64,000 bases of DNA from JBAYNW01 sp041678605 (GTDB lineage Bacteria > Cyanobacteriota > Vampirovibrionia > Gastranaerophilales > Gastranaerophilaceae). Below the pieces are notes generated by a model that saw only the letters and a program-made list of their open reading frames with translations, was not told where the DNA came from and searched no databases. Of the stretch, positions 17,543 to 25,782 are shown piece by piece. The stretch spans positions 1 to 64,000 of the forward strand of contig JBAYNW010000007.1 in assembly GCA_041678605.1 (NCBI GenBank), read 5' to 3'. Each line of letters opens with the position of its first letter. Within the stretch, counting starts at the first letter, position 1. The position numbers and the translations under genes are program-made.

Positions 17543-17806
17543 ATGTTTGAAAATTTTAACCAACCAACTATAACAAATGCTCACGCATTGATGGAACATA
17601 ATAAAAAACAAGAAAAATTTGAAGCAGAACAAAAAGCAGTCAAAGCAAAAGAGAAAGCCGAAGAAGAAGCTTTTAAAAACCTTCAAATAAACCAAAGTGC
17701 TGAGGCTAATAAAATAGCCAAAGCGTCATTAATATTATCAATTATAGCGGTAATTATATCCATTATAATTGGCATAGTGTCAATATATGTCGCGATAAGT
17801 AGATGA
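17543..17806 (+). CDS. Small coiled-coil protein with C-terminal membrane anchor
   Basis: 87 residues. Residues 18-60 are a highly charged K/E/A-rich helix typical of a coiled coil; residues 62-84 (ASLILSIIAVIISIIIGIVSIYVAI) are a membrane segment at the very C-terminus. Good ribosome site (AGGAG before ATATATG). Middle gene of the 16985-18349 module. It may tether the module to the membrane or act as a membrane effector. No family recognised. Confidence 0.65.
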   Translation: MFENFNQPTITNAHALMEHNKKQEKFEAEQKAVKAKEKAEEEAFKNLQINQSAEANKIAKASLILSIIAVIISIIIGIVSIYVAISR

Positions 17807-17854
17807 ATTTACAAAAGAAAAAGCTACAAAAAATATTTGTTTAGAAGGGGAAAG

Positions 17855-18349
17855 ATGACAAAACAAGAAATTGATGTTTATTATGATTGTGATTGGCTTT
17901 TTAATACGCCTGAAGAAAAGCCTATTGATACCTATATAATTGGACATTTGTCAATTGAAAGAACAATAAATGCGATACTTAATTTATTGTTGAAAAATAA
18001 GCCTGAAATTAAAATCAAAGAAATGAATTTTTACAAAAAGATTCAGGCTCTATATATGCTTGATATATTATCATCAAAAGATTACAACATTTTGAACAAG
18101 TTTAATCAATATCGGAATAAATTAGCACACGAAAATGATTTTAAACTAACAGTTGAAGATTTAAAATCCTTAGCAAAAGATATTGAAGAAACAATTTTCT
18201 TTGAGCAGTTTGATATTGATAATTGCTTGCAATATGATGATGTGCAAGATATTTTCGGAATACTAACAGATATAATCGGAGCAATTCAACATACGCTTGT
18301 TGATGTTTGTGTAAAATTGAATAAGAGGGAAATGATTATAAAAGCGTAA
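17855..18349 (+). CDS. HEPN-like protein with RNKLAH motif
   Basis: 164 residues from the ATG at 17855, preceded by AGAAGGGG; a TTG start at 17837 would include that site. All-helical look. R87-NKLA-H92 fits the Rx4-6H motif of HEPN RNases, in the normal place after a helix (NKFNQYRNKLAHEND) and with a preceding ERTINAILNLL helix. HEPN proteins often act as RNA-cutting toxins in abortive infection. The motif also occurs in non-catalytic DUF4145-like relatives, so activity is not certain. Last gene of a three-gene plus-strand module, convergent with the integrase 12 bp away. Confidence 0.65.
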   Translation: MTKQEIDVYYDCDWLFNTPEEKPIDTYIIGHLSIERTINAILNLLLKNKPEIKIKEMNFYKKIQALYMLDILSSKDYNILNKFNQYRNKLAHENDFKLTVEDLKSLAKDIEETIFFEQFDIDNCLQYDDVQDIFGILTDIIGAIQHTLVDVCVKLNKREMIIKA

Positions 18350-18361
18350 TCTTATCTACAA

Positions 18362-19570
18362 TTATGCCACTAGGAAACTATCCGCTAATCTTTGCATTGC
18401 ATCTTGTTGTAAGCCCGGAGAAACGTGGCTGTAGGTGTCAAGGGTGATTTGTATGCTGGCATGTCCCAAAATCTCAGAAACAACCTTGATATTAGAGTTT
18501 ATTTCCAATGAACGGGTGGCAAATGTATGTCTTAGTGCGTGAAAGGTTTTGTGCCCTATCTCAGCCTTTTTAAGGATTCTAAGATAATGGTCTCTGAATG
18601 TTCGTGGGTCAATATAATTACCGTCTTCCATAGCAAAAACCATTCCGTAAATTTTATAAGCTTTACCCCATTGCTTACGGAATTTATCTTGTTCAGCCTT
18701 ATGTTGTTTAAGCTTTTCCATTATAGCCGGAGCGATAGCGATTACACGCTCGGAGGTTTTTGTTTTAGTTTCGTTTCGTAAACCTAATTTAGTTTTCAAC
18801 TTAGCATTTTCATCATAATCTTTTAAACGACTAAGCTGTTTATTAATCCGAATGGTATTTTGTTCAAAGTTCACATCTTTCCAAGTCAAACCGAGAAGTT
18901 CGCCCAGCCTCATGCCGGAATATAAGTCTAAAATAATTGCCATATTCCAAGGGTTATCGGTAGTGCAAGCCATTTCAAGTTTTTTCTGTTCTTCAACTGA
19001 CAAGATATCAATTTGCTTTTTCTCTCTGCGAGGTAAGATAACACCTTTAAGCGGGTTTTTAATCAATAAATCGTTTCTGACAGCCTGTTCCATTGCCCTG
19101 TGAAGGACTAAATGAATGTTTTTAATAGTCTTCGGATTCAATCCGCCTTTTTTGTCCAATCTGCCATTAATCGTCATTTGTTTATAAATAATTTGAGCCT
19201 GAATACCTTTGAATTCTTGGAGCTTAATACGCCCAAAGTGCGGTTTTAGGTGCCTTTTTACTATATATTCATCCCCAACTCTAGTTGGAGTCTTTGTATT
19301 GCCGATTGAGTAATTTTCATACCAGTAATCGAGCCATTCGCCGACAGTTATTCTTGTGAAATCGACATTGACACCACGTTTGGTTTTTTCCAAAAAATCA
19401 TCCATTTTATCTCGTACAATTTGTCTGGTTTTTCCGGTAAAATATTTAAATTTTTGCGTGCCGTCATCTTTATAACCAACTGTTAGCAGACCTTCCCAAT
19501 GTCCTTTTTTATGCTTATAAATATGACCCTCGCCGTTGGATCTTCTATGTTGACCTTGTTTTATTCCCAT
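18362..19570 (-). CDS. Tyrosine integrase of the element
   Basis: 402 residues. N-terminal arm-binding domain (GEGHIYKHKKGHWEGLLTVG), a SAM-like core-binding domain (VGEWLDYWYENY) and the catalytic domain with the RHRY set: SGMRLGELLGL, HALRHTFATR, LGHASIQITLDTYSHV. It should recombine the 47-bp tRNA-fMet core with the help of the TTGGGT arm sites. Its gene is 1 nt downstream of a serine recombinase gene, so the two are co-transcribed. Unlike most tRNA-targeting integrases it is 14 kb and 9 kb from the att sites. Confidence 0.92.
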   Translation of the reverse strand: MGIKQGQHRRSNGEGHIYKHKKGHWEGLLTVGYKDDGTQKFKYFTGKTRQIVRDKMDDFLEKTKRGVNVDFTRITVGEWLDYWYENYSIGNTKTPTRVGDEYIVKRHLKPHFGRIKLQEFKGIQAQIIYKQMTINGRLDKKGGLNPKTIKNIHLVLHRAMEQAVRNDLLIKNPLKGVILPRREKKQIDILSVEEQKKLEMACTTDNPWNMAIILDLYSGMRLGELLGLTWKDVNFEQNTIRINKQLSRLKDYDENAKLKTKLGLRNETKTKTSERVIAIAPAIMEKLKQHKAEQDKFRKQWGKAYKIYGMVFAMEDGNYIDPRTFRDHYLRILKKAEIGHKTFHALRHTFATRSLEINSNIKVVSEILGHASIQITLDTYSHVSPGLQQDAMQRLADSFLVA

Positions 19571-19571
19571 T

Positions 19572-20153
19572 TTAATTAATCTCCTTTTCTTGCCATTCTT
19601 TGACCAGTTTGTAAAACGTATTAATTTTTAGGTTTAATCTTTTCATTGCTTCCCTGCCGGTAATGCTCCGGTTTTTCCAAAGCGAATAAACTTCTGCAAA
19701 ATTATTCGGTGGTGCAATTTCTTTTCGACCTTTGTATTTTCCGGCTCTTTTTGCAATTGCAATACCTTCTTTTTGCCGTTCCAAAAGGTTTGTGCGTTCA
19801 AATTCATAAATTGCTCCAATCATTGTTAACATAAGCTTACCTGTCGGGGTATTTGTGTCTAAATTTTCTTTCAGGCTTATAAGCTTAATGTTTTTTGAGT
19901 TTAATTTTTCTACAATCTCAAGCAAGTCCTTTGTACTTCGGGCAATACGGGAAAAGTCCTTAATGTAGATTACATCGTCTTCCCTTATGTATTCCATCAT
20001 CGCCTGAAACTCGGGGCGATTAGTGTCTTTAGCACTTACCTTTTCAACAAAAAACTTGTCGATGCCGTATTTTTCAACGGCTTCTTTTTGTCTTTCATCG
20101 TGTTGTTCAGCTGTGCTGACTCGTATGTAGGCTATATTTTTGCCTGTATTCAT
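19572..20153 (-). CDS. Small serine recombinase (resolvase/invertase family)
   Basis: 193 residues. The N-terminal catalytic domain starts AYIRVSTAEQ with the nucleophile Ser near position 13, then DVIYIKDFSRIARS and GAIYEFERTNLLERQKEGI, followed by a C-terminal helix-turn-helix (SITGREAMKRLNLKINTFYKLV). It could resolve element dimers or invert DNA. Coupling to a tyrosine integrase in one operon is less common. I see no clear pair of inverted or direct res-like sites next to it. Confidence 0.9.
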   Translation of the reverse strand: MNTGKNIAYIRVSTAEQHDERQKEAVEKYGIDKFFVEKVSAKDTNRPEFQAMMEYIREDDVIYIKDFSRIARSTKDLLEIVEKLNSKNIKLISLKENLDTNTPTGKLMLTMIGAIYEFERTNLLERQKEGIAIAKRAGKYKGRKEIAPPNNFAEVYSLWKNRSITGREAMKRLNLKINTFYKLVKEWQEKEIN

Positions 20154-20495
20154 TGTTGGTTCTCCGTTTCGGGTGCTTTCATCGTCCTAAAACGATAATA
20201 TATTTTCATTCAGAAGTAAAGCTTTCACAAATACTTATTTGATAATTCTTAATATGAACTTTTAACAAACGCTTTTGAGCCATTTTCTGCATTTTGTTTA
20301 GGTTAAAATCTATTTAAACTTTATTATTTTAACTATTGCTATATAATAAATACTCGTCTGCTTTCAATGTTGCAAAAACCATCTTTATTACAATTATCTT
20401 TGCCGTTTTTTAATTAAGTTTTTGTAAAAATAAATCCAAAGTTGCGTTTAGCTATTTACTCGAGTTACAACTTCAAACTTATTTCGCCTACTCGA
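20154..20495. other. 342-bp AT-rich intergenic region
   Basis: Holds the upstream region of the recombinase-integrase operon and follows the end of the Rep-like gene, both on the minus strand. TATATAAT-like boxes occur near 20340, but I could not place one promoter with confidence. No gene or strong hairpin is visible. Confidence 0.5.
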
Positions 20496-21029
20496 TTAAA
20501 AAAGATTAGGCTTATATTTTTCATATTCAGTCTTGAAATCGAAATCATTCAAAATACCTTTTTCATCATATTCAACGAATCTTAATTCCGACTTTTGATG
20601 CATTGTATAAGCTACATATTTTTCGGGCGTCTCGATGACCGGATAGTGCCTTGAAACAACCTTATTAGCCATATCGGGATGACGTTTTCGATGACGATTA
20701 TTGATATTGTGAACAACCATCTTTGAAAGCTTACAAACTTTCTCAGATTTCAAAAGAATATGGAGATGCGGTGCGATCTTTTTGGCAGGATGACCAAGCC
20801 GGTATTTGTCCATAAAAACAACTTTAGGTCGACCACGCTTCCCGTTTTTTCGCAAACTCGGATATGCATTGCGAATATTATATTCGCTAATGCATATCAC
20901 AGCCTTGCAACTTATATTATTTTGCCTTGCGGCTCTGTCGATATATTTTGCAATGGTGTTTGCTTCTTTTTCGGCTTCCGATTTTGTACTGAACTTGAAT
21001 TGATGTTCAATGCGGTATAAATCTGACAT
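20496..21029 (-). CDS. HUH-like replication or mobilisation protein
   Basis: 177 residues. PHLHILLKS (87-95) is an H-hydrophobic-H motif on a strand, as in rolling-circle Rep and relaxase (HUH) enzymes, with a GKRGRPKVV loop before it. Candidate nicking tyrosines lie downstream in SRHYPVIETPEKYVAYTMHQK. The protein is short for a Rep, so it may be a minimal endonuclease. AGGTG precedes the ATG. It is the last gene of an operon with an excisionase-like protein and a 248-residue unknown. An inverted repeat at 22162-22200 upstream is a candidate nick site. Confidence 0.5.
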   Translation of the reverse strand: MSDLYRIEHQFKFSTKSEAEKEANTIAKYIDRAARQNNISCKAVICISEYNIRNAYPSLRKNGKRGRPKVVFMDKYRLGHPAKKIAPHLHILLKSEKVCKLSKMVVHNINNRHRKRHPDMANKVVSRHYPVIETPEKYVAYTMHQKSELRFVEYDEKGILNDFDFKTEYEKYKPNLF

Positions 21030-21037
21030 CTTTACAC

Positions 21038-21784
21038 CTATAAATCAGAAAAATCAGTTTCATAAAATTTGTCAATAGAATTTACAAATGATACCAGCTT
21101 AGGCTTTGATTCTTCTTTTAAAAATGTTTTTAATTCATAGGTCCATACATAAGTTCTTATTGATTCGTTTTCAAAATTAAATACATGAAATATTGCTTTT
21201 ACTGTTGAATTATTCTGCATTCTTCTACTTATGCCGTATTGAACATCAAACTTAAAGTAAAAATCTATTAAATCGCCGTCTACTAGGTTTTCTTTGAAAG
21301 ATGAATCTTCATACAGCAAATTTAATACATTGATTTTTGAACCGAAAGTTTCTAAAAAATATATTGGATCGGTTTCCTCTATTTCATTTACCAATTTAAT
21401 GAGTTTTTTATTAATAGAATGTCTTCCTGGATTCTTTCTGAAATATAATTTTGGATTTTCAAATATGGGATTATCTAAACAATAATCAATATTTTCTATA
21501 TTTTCATCATCTATGTATTCAAAGACATTAAAAGGACCATCTAAATCAATATCCATATCGTATGTAATCCACATTAATTTACTTAGAGCTTTGTAACCAA
21601 ATAAAGTTTTAAAATTTTTCTTTTGTTTTATTGATAAATGTAAAATGCGATTTGCTAATAATATTACTTTTTGGATAGCAACATCTTCTGTAATACTATA
21701 TCCGGGCAAGTAAAAATTTTTATAATGAGCATTTTCACTTATTCTTTGAAGCTCTTCTGCACTTATTTTTTGTTTTTCGTTCAT
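21038..21784 (-). CDS. Unknown protein in the element replication operon
   Basis: 248 residues, soluble, acidic, no motif I recognise. The N-terminus reads EKQKISAEELQRISENAHYKNFY; the middle has YDMDIDLDGPFNVFEYIDDENIENIDY. Its start overlaps the excisionase-like stop by 4 bases (ATGA) and it ends 8 bp before the HUH-like gene, so the three should work together in replication or transfer. Confidence 0.6.
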   Translation of the reverse strand: MNEKQKISAEELQRISENAHYKNFYLPGYSITEDVAIQKVILLANRILHLSIKQKKNFKTLFGYKALSKLMWITYDMDIDLDGPFNVFEYIDDENIENIDYCLDNPIFENPKLYFRKNPGRHSINKKLIKLVNEIEETDPIYFLETFGSKINVLNLLYEDSSFKENLVDGDLIDFYFKFDVQYGISRRMQNNSTVKAIFHVFNFENESIRTYVWTYELKTFLKEESKPKLVSFVNSIDKFYETDFSDL

Positions 21785-21972
21785 TGTTGACCGCCTTTCG
21801 ATTGAGTATGCTTATTAATCCATTCATCTAAAGCCGATTGAGATACTCTTTTCAATCGACCTATCTTTAAAACAGGGAAGTCGGGGCGTCTGAGAATAGA
21901 ATAAATCGTATTTCGTCCGACGCCGAGAATCGCCGCTACTTCCATCGGCTTAAAAATGGTATCATTTTCCAT
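21781..21972 (-). CDS. Excisionase-like helix-turn-helix protein
   Basis: 63 residues from the ATG at 21972 with GCGAGG upstream; a longer reading from a TTG at 22053 has no ribosome site. FKPMEVAAILGVGRNTIYSILRRPDFPVLKIG is the MerR-type winged HTH of excisionase / plasmid DNA-binding proteins. It likely biases the integrase toward excision or regulates the operon it heads. It overlaps the next gene by 4 bases. Confidence 0.85.
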   Translation of the reverse strand: MENDTIFKPMEVAAILGVGRNTIYSILRRPDFPVLKIGRLKRVSQSALDEWINKHTQSKGGQQ

Positions 21973-22147
21973 TTTTTCCTCGCTTTCATCTTTTGTAATG
22001 TACTGGAAGCACTTAACGTATTTTTTGTTTATAAAGGCTTTAATACTGTTCAAATGCTTTCATTATGTATCATTTACGATGTTTAATTTTTTGTGTATAT
22101 CCATAAAAAACAGAGCCTAAACGCAATAAAATCAATATTCTAAAAAT

Positions 22148-22200
22148 CTGTATTGAAACAGATTGAAACCTGTTAAGAATAAATTGAAGCAGGTTTCAAT
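22148..22200. repeat. Inverted repeat with ATTGAAAC units, candidate replication or transfer origin
   Basis: ATTGAAACCTG (22162-22172) pairs perfectly with CAGGTTTCAAT (22190-22200) around a 17-nt loop; another ATTGAAACAG unit lies just before at 22152. The 332-bp gap upstream of the excisionase-like gene contains nothing else obvious. Iterated units plus a hairpin near an HUH-like gene fit a nick site or origin; a terminator for the 22305-23312 gene does not fit, since that gene is transcribed toward it but no T tract follows. Confidence 0.4.
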
Positions 22201-22304
22201 AGAAACAATAGAATTGTCTCTAAATTATTAATAATAGACATGCAAATAATTACTTAATGGCTTTTAAAATGGAATTTTTGATGCTAATTAATCTTAAAAA
22301 TTGA

Positions 22305-23312
22305 TTAATAAACAATTTCCCCTCTGTTGATTGCATAGTAAGTTTCTTTATTTTTAGACTGAATACCTATAATAAATTTAAATTTTTTATCTTTAAAAAA
22401 TTCATTTCTTATTTTTTTATTAATGTTGGATACCATTGTTTTTTTCTCAATTCCAAACTCTTCTGTTTTATTGAAAAGCTTTAAGACCAAATCATATTGT
22501 TCCGGTGTAAGCTCTACTTTATTTCCAGCTAATTGAATATAAGGTTTTTGGTAAGATTCATTGAGAACATAACGAAGAGGAAATTTCAACCGCATTTTTT
22601 TGTTAGCTTTTGTTGATGGTATTGAGTGTTGAATGGTAAGCTGTTTCGCCAAAATACTATAAATCACGTCAGGATGTTCTAATAATGAAATATTAATTTC
22701 TAAAACAACATTTCCTATTGCTTTAAATCCTCCTCGTTTCATTTCACAAGAATTAATTTTAATTAATTTTTTATATTTAGGATGAAAATATATATCTAAA
22801 ATGAATTCTGATAGCCTTATTCTTTCATCTGCTAATAAATCAGGTTTATTCGGAAACCTATTATTTTTAAGAAGTCGATAACTATATAGAACAATTCCTG
22901 TTTGCTTGAAACCATGAGATAACTTATAGAGAACGTCTCTCATATAATCTAAATTTTTCATATAAGGGAAATAATTAACAAATTTATAAGGTTGAAGCTT
23001 CCCTTTTTTATATAAATTCATATAATTTTGTAAGAATTCTTTTAATTTTTTCCTTGCATCTATTGTACTTTGAAGAGTAATTATGCTTTTGTCTCCGGCA
23101 TCAGAAATAATTATAATGTCTTTAAGTTTTATATCATCCAAATATTGCTCAAAATAAGGGGAAAACGGCTGTAGCTCTGGTTTGCGTTCCTCTCCAGTTC
23201 CGTCTATGTTATCTCCTTCATCCCACCAGTAATCTTTTTCTATTTCAATAGGTTTGTTTTCAATCAGCAGGGTTGTAAATATTTCAATTATAAAAGATTT
23301 AATGTATTTCAT
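22305..23312 (-). CDS. Unknown element protein with possible C-terminal winged helix
   Basis: 335 residues. An acidic N-terminal part (KDYWWDEGDNIDGTGEERKPELQ), a basic middle (LLKNNRFPNKPDLLADERIRLSEF) and a C-terminal segment (VELTPEQYDLVLKLFNKTEEFGIEKKTMVSNINKK, split here over helices) that reads like a winged helix. No family recognised. It is in the mobility half of the element, so a replication or regulatory role is possible, but cargo is equally possible. Confidence 0.55.
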   Translation of the reverse strand: MKYIKSFIIEIFTTLLIENKPIEIEKDYWWDEGDNIDGTGEERKPELQPFSPYFEQYLDDIKLKDIIIISDAGDKSIITLQSTIDARKKLKEFLQNYMNLYKKGKLQPYKFVNYFPYMKNLDYMRDVLYKLSHGFKQTGIVLYSYRLLKNNRFPNKPDLLADERIRLSEFILDIYFHPKYKKLIKINSCEMKRGGFKAIGNVVLEINISLLEHPDVIYSILAKQLTIQHSIPSTKANKKMRLKFPLRYVLNESYQKPYIQLAGNKVELTPEQYDLVLKLFNKTEEFGIEKKTMVSNINKKIRNEFFKDKKFKFIIGIQSKNKETYYAINRGEIVY

Positions 23313-23793
23313 CCTGATTTTTCCTCATGTATGTAATTATGGTAACTCAGGCGACTATAAATACATCAGTCAATAGGGATTTTTAAAGAATAATTTTCGC
23401 TGTGCAGGTATAAAGGAATAATTGTCCCTTGTCTGTATCGCAGGCTTAAAAATGAGCGTTTTGAGTGTTCGAGGTACAAAACTACTACAAGAATTTTTCA
23501 AGCCACTTAAACGCCATTTATAGCATCTAATAAAAAAAATCAGACTCCAAAATGCCTGTATTTACTGTATTTTGAAATCAGACTTTAAGCTCGTTTAAGG
23601 AATCTTTGCTATTTTTCCTCAATATTAATTTTTTGATTATTTTTATATTTTTACTGTAAAATACTATCCAAAACGGTTGTATTAATTGTAAAAATGGTTC
23701 TGCATTTTGGCTTGTACAGAGTATCTCTGCGAATTCTACTATAATTTGGTTTAAATTATTTTTTCTTATTTTTTATATTTTTAATGGAAAAAT
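23313..23793. other. 481-bp noncoding region
   Basis: AT-rich. It contains copy 1 of a repeat (23459-23520) and otherwise only short imperfect complementarities (for example around 23540-23580, CCAAAATG and TATTTTG). It separates two minus-strand genes and should hold the promoter of the 335-residue gene. Confidence 0.5.
23459..23520. repeat. Element repeat A, copy 1
   Basis: GAGGTACAAAACTACTACAAG and the following AGCCACTTAAACGCCAT match 26301-26363 with few changes (16 bases GCCACTTAAACGCCAT are exact). Same orientation in both copies, 2.84 kb apart. Confidence 0.65.
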
Positions 23794-24006
23794 TTATTTA
23801 AAAGTAGAAAAGAACTCTGCAACCGAAATTTCAAATCCTTTACATAATGCCTCAACCGTAGACATCTTAATGTCTCTTTGAGCATTCTCCGCATACGCAA
23901 CACAACTCTTGGATAATTCTGATTGCCAAGCAAGTTTTTCTGCCGTCAAAGAATGCTCTTTCCTCAATTCCTTTATACGTTTTGCAATTTTCTCATTAAT
24001 GCTCAT
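23794..24006 (-). CDS. XRE-family regulator of the element
   Basis: 70 residues from the ATG at 24006, preceded by GGAGGT; a reading from 24021 would include that site. A single HTH_XRE domain fills the protein (IKELRKEHSLTAEKLAWQSE, then SCVAYAENAQRDIKMSTVEALCKGF). It is about three-quarters identical to the chromosomal regulator at 30231-30443. It is divergent from the 118-residue gene at 24113, and the gap has inverted TTAATACCAA/TTGGTATTAA sites that it probably binds. Confidence 0.9.
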   Translation of the reverse strand: MSINEKIAKRIKELRKEHSLTAEKLAWQSELSKSCVAYAENAQRDIKMSTVEALCKGFEISVAEFFSTFK

Positions 24007-24035
24007 AGTTAATACCTCCATGTTGATACCTTTAC

Positions 24036-24090
24036 TTTAATACCAAAGTAAGTTATAATAATTCACAACGTTGGTATTAATATCGTGAAT
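24036..24090. promoter_or_regulatory. Candidate operators of the XRE regulator
   Basis: TTAATACCAA near 24037-24046 and TTGGTATTAA at 24071-24080 are inverted copies. TACTTT/AAAGTA flank the first. GGTATTAATATCGTGAAT (24073-24090) is the exact reverse complement of 30136-30153, next to the paralogous regulator gene outside the element. Confidence 0.6.
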
Positions 24091-24112
24091 ATAAAAAATA
24101 AAGGAGGTTAAA

Positions 24113-24469
24113 ATGTTTAAAATTGAAGAAAAGTTTAATTCTACAGAGGGTTTGTACAAGTATTTGCTTAAGAATATTGATTTTATTGGCAAATCAATAG
24201 GGGTTCAAATTCAAAAACCACTAAAAGATAATCCTTTTTGTATTACAGGTAAAGAAAAAATTACAGAGCGGAATATTTTATTTTTTGCATCAAAAAGCGA
24301 ATTCCCTGAAAATTTAGGTGAATTAATTGCACTGGCGGGTGCTTTTGATGTTGATATTATTGTTTATTTCGCACCCAAACTAAACCCGTCCCAGCTTGAT
24401 GCATTAAACTGGCTTAAAAAAATCTGTAATGATGATACTCAATTCATTATCAGTGAAGTGGATTTTTAG
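24113..24469 (+). CDS. Unknown 118-residue protein paired with the XRE regulator
   Basis: Strong AAGGAGG ribosome site. Residues 55-110 (NILFFASKSEFPENLGELIALAGAFDVDIIVYFAPKLNPSQLDALNWL) look like the core of PD-(D/E)XK-like nuclease folds seen in NucS-like or DUF4268-like proteins, where a strand, a LGEL/LGQL helix and a hydrophobic strand follow, but the catalytic lysine and aspartate are not clearly present. Divergent from the XRE gene; a terminator follows. It may be a regulated cargo protein. Confidence 0.55.
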   Translation: MFKIEEKFNSTEGLYKYLLKNIDFIGKSIGVQIQKPLKDNPFCITGKEKITERNILFFASKSEFPENLGELIALAGAFDVDIIVYFAPKLNPSQLDALNWLKKICNDDTQFIISEVDF

Positions 24470-24477
24470 AATTAAAA

Positions 24478-24520
24478 AAAACAGACAGATGAACGTTATT
24501 TACTCACCTGCCTGTTTTAA
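24478..24520. terminator. Bidirectional hairpin between convergent genes
   Basis: AAAACAGACAGATG pairs (with G-U pairs) with CACCTGCCTGTTTT, with A and T runs at the outer ends. It lies between the convergent genes ending at 24469 and 24531. Confidence 0.75.
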
Positions 24521-24530
24521 ATATGAGTTT

Positions 24531-25262
24531 TTACTTCCGTTTGGCGATTATTGCTATAAGATTCATATATTTGCCAGCTCCGGCCTCCATTGAAAGTCTG
24601 TCATTTGCAGAATATTCAACATATTCATTATCGCAGGCAAGCCAATCATTCCAGCATTCTTCAAAACATTGCATTTCCTGAATTGATTCGATTGTTATTT
24701 CGTTGGATTTACTCAAAAGCTCTTTCCACCAAGGGATAGAATGAAAAGTTTTAAAAATTTCATCTTTTACTTTTTCCCAAGATAACATCATTTCATCAGG
24801 AAGTACGCCGTTGAGCTCTTTTTTAACTCCCGGAAAAGCTATAGCAATTGTACCGTCTTTTTTGACCAACGGTGCTATTTTTGTATCCATAAATTCCGGC
24901 TCGGTTCCGGAGTAATGGTAGGAATCTATACTTACAATCGCATCAAAATATTCATTTGCATAAGGTAAATCTATTGCATCTGCGTGTATCGGAATAATTT
25001 GATTTTCCAAGCCCATTGATTTAAAGGTTTTGTAATTTTGGCTTGCACTAATCCATAAATCAGTTGCAAAGACTTGTACGCCGAATTCTTTTGCAAGTAA
25101 TATTGAAGTTAAGCCCCTTCCGCAGCCTAAATCCAAAACCCGCATATCTTTTTCAAGTTTAACCGATTGTAAAAGTTCTTCAAGCATTTTCATGCTGTTA
25201 GGACCCATCAAATTTTCTTCGATGAATTTTTTATCATATTTATTGCTTTTTATAAATTCCAT
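24531..25262 (-). CDS. Class I SAM-dependent methyltransferase
   Basis: 243 residues. VLDLGCGRGLTSILLA (motif I) starts near residue 42, FATDLW is the acidic loop after strand 2, and DAIDLPYANEYFDAIVSIDSYHY gives motifs II-III. This is the general small-molecule methyltransferase fold; nothing identifies the substrate. AAAGGAGAAAAACA precedes the ATG. It is cargo in the right part of the element, with its own terminator and a stem-loop about 100 bp upstream of its start. Confidence 0.85.
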   Translation of the reverse strand: MEFIKSNKYDKKFIEENLMGPNSMKMLEELLQSVKLEKDMRVLDLGCGRGLTSILLAKEFGVQVFATDLWISASQNYKTFKSMGLENQIIPIHADAIDLPYANEYFDAIVSIDSYHYSGTEPEFMDTKIAPLVKKDGTIAIAFPGVKKELNGVLPDEMMLSWEKVKDEIFKTFHSIPWWKELLSKSNEITIESIQEMQCFEECWNDWLACDNEYVEYSANDRLSMEAGAGKYMNLIAIIAKRK

Positions 25263-25365
25263 TGTTTTTCTCCTTTGTTGTAATAATCTTGTTTTTTACA
25301 GAAAAACAGCACAAAATTTCGGTTATTTTATTGTTTGATAATCTGTAAAAATTTAAAAGTAAATC

Positions 25366-25387
25366 ACAGACAAAATACTTTGTCTGT
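25366..25387. terminator. Hairpin ACAGACAAA/TTTGTCTGT
   Basis: Perfect 9-bp stem with a 4-nt loop in the gap between the membrane gene ending at 25493 and the methyltransferase start. It may end the two-gene membrane-protein transcript or be an operator of the methyltransferase gene. Confidence 0.45.
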
Positions 25388-25492
25388 AAAAAATGTTCAA
25401 CTAAGAACTTACTTTAAGATTATCTTACAATATCCATCAATTACCTTTTGCTTACCTTATCAGTATAAACTATTGAGCTGAATTTATCAAGC

Positions 25493-25768
25493 CTATGCCT
25501 TTTTTAAAATAATCTTTTTCCAAATCTTTTTAGTCATAATTATGCCAAGTATAAAATAGCCGACACCAGCTATTAACAGACAAATTGAGGAAAATTGGTC
25601 AACCATAAATTTAGTTCCTAAAGAATTTATTAGCCAATCTCTGGCATTGTTTATTACTGGTGGCATATTAATATAGAAATACAACCCCCAAATTAAATAT
25701 GCCACCCCGAAGGCGGAATGAAGCAGACCATATAATAACAAAATTGTTTTATCAAATATTTTTACCAT
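25493..25768 (-). CDS. Small membrane protein
   Basis: 91 residues with about three hydrophobic segments (ILLLYGLLHSAFGVAYLIWGLYF, SSICLLIAGVGYFILGIIM and a weaker one between). Basic C-terminus (KKIWKKIILKKA). No family recognised. It is 14 bp downstream of another small membrane protein on the same strand. Confidence 0.6.
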   Translation of the reverse strand: MVKIFDKTILLLYGLLHSAFGVAYLIWGLYFYINMPPVINNARDWLINSLGTKFMVDQFSSICLLIAGVGYFILGIIMTKKIWKKIILKKA

Positions 25769-25782
25769 TTTACCCCCTGTTC

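Noticed and set aside
22148..22200. Simple terminator for the 335-residue gene
   Set aside because: The hairpin lies more than 100 bp past the stop and has no T run on the minus strand, so an origin-like or regulatory role is at least as likely.
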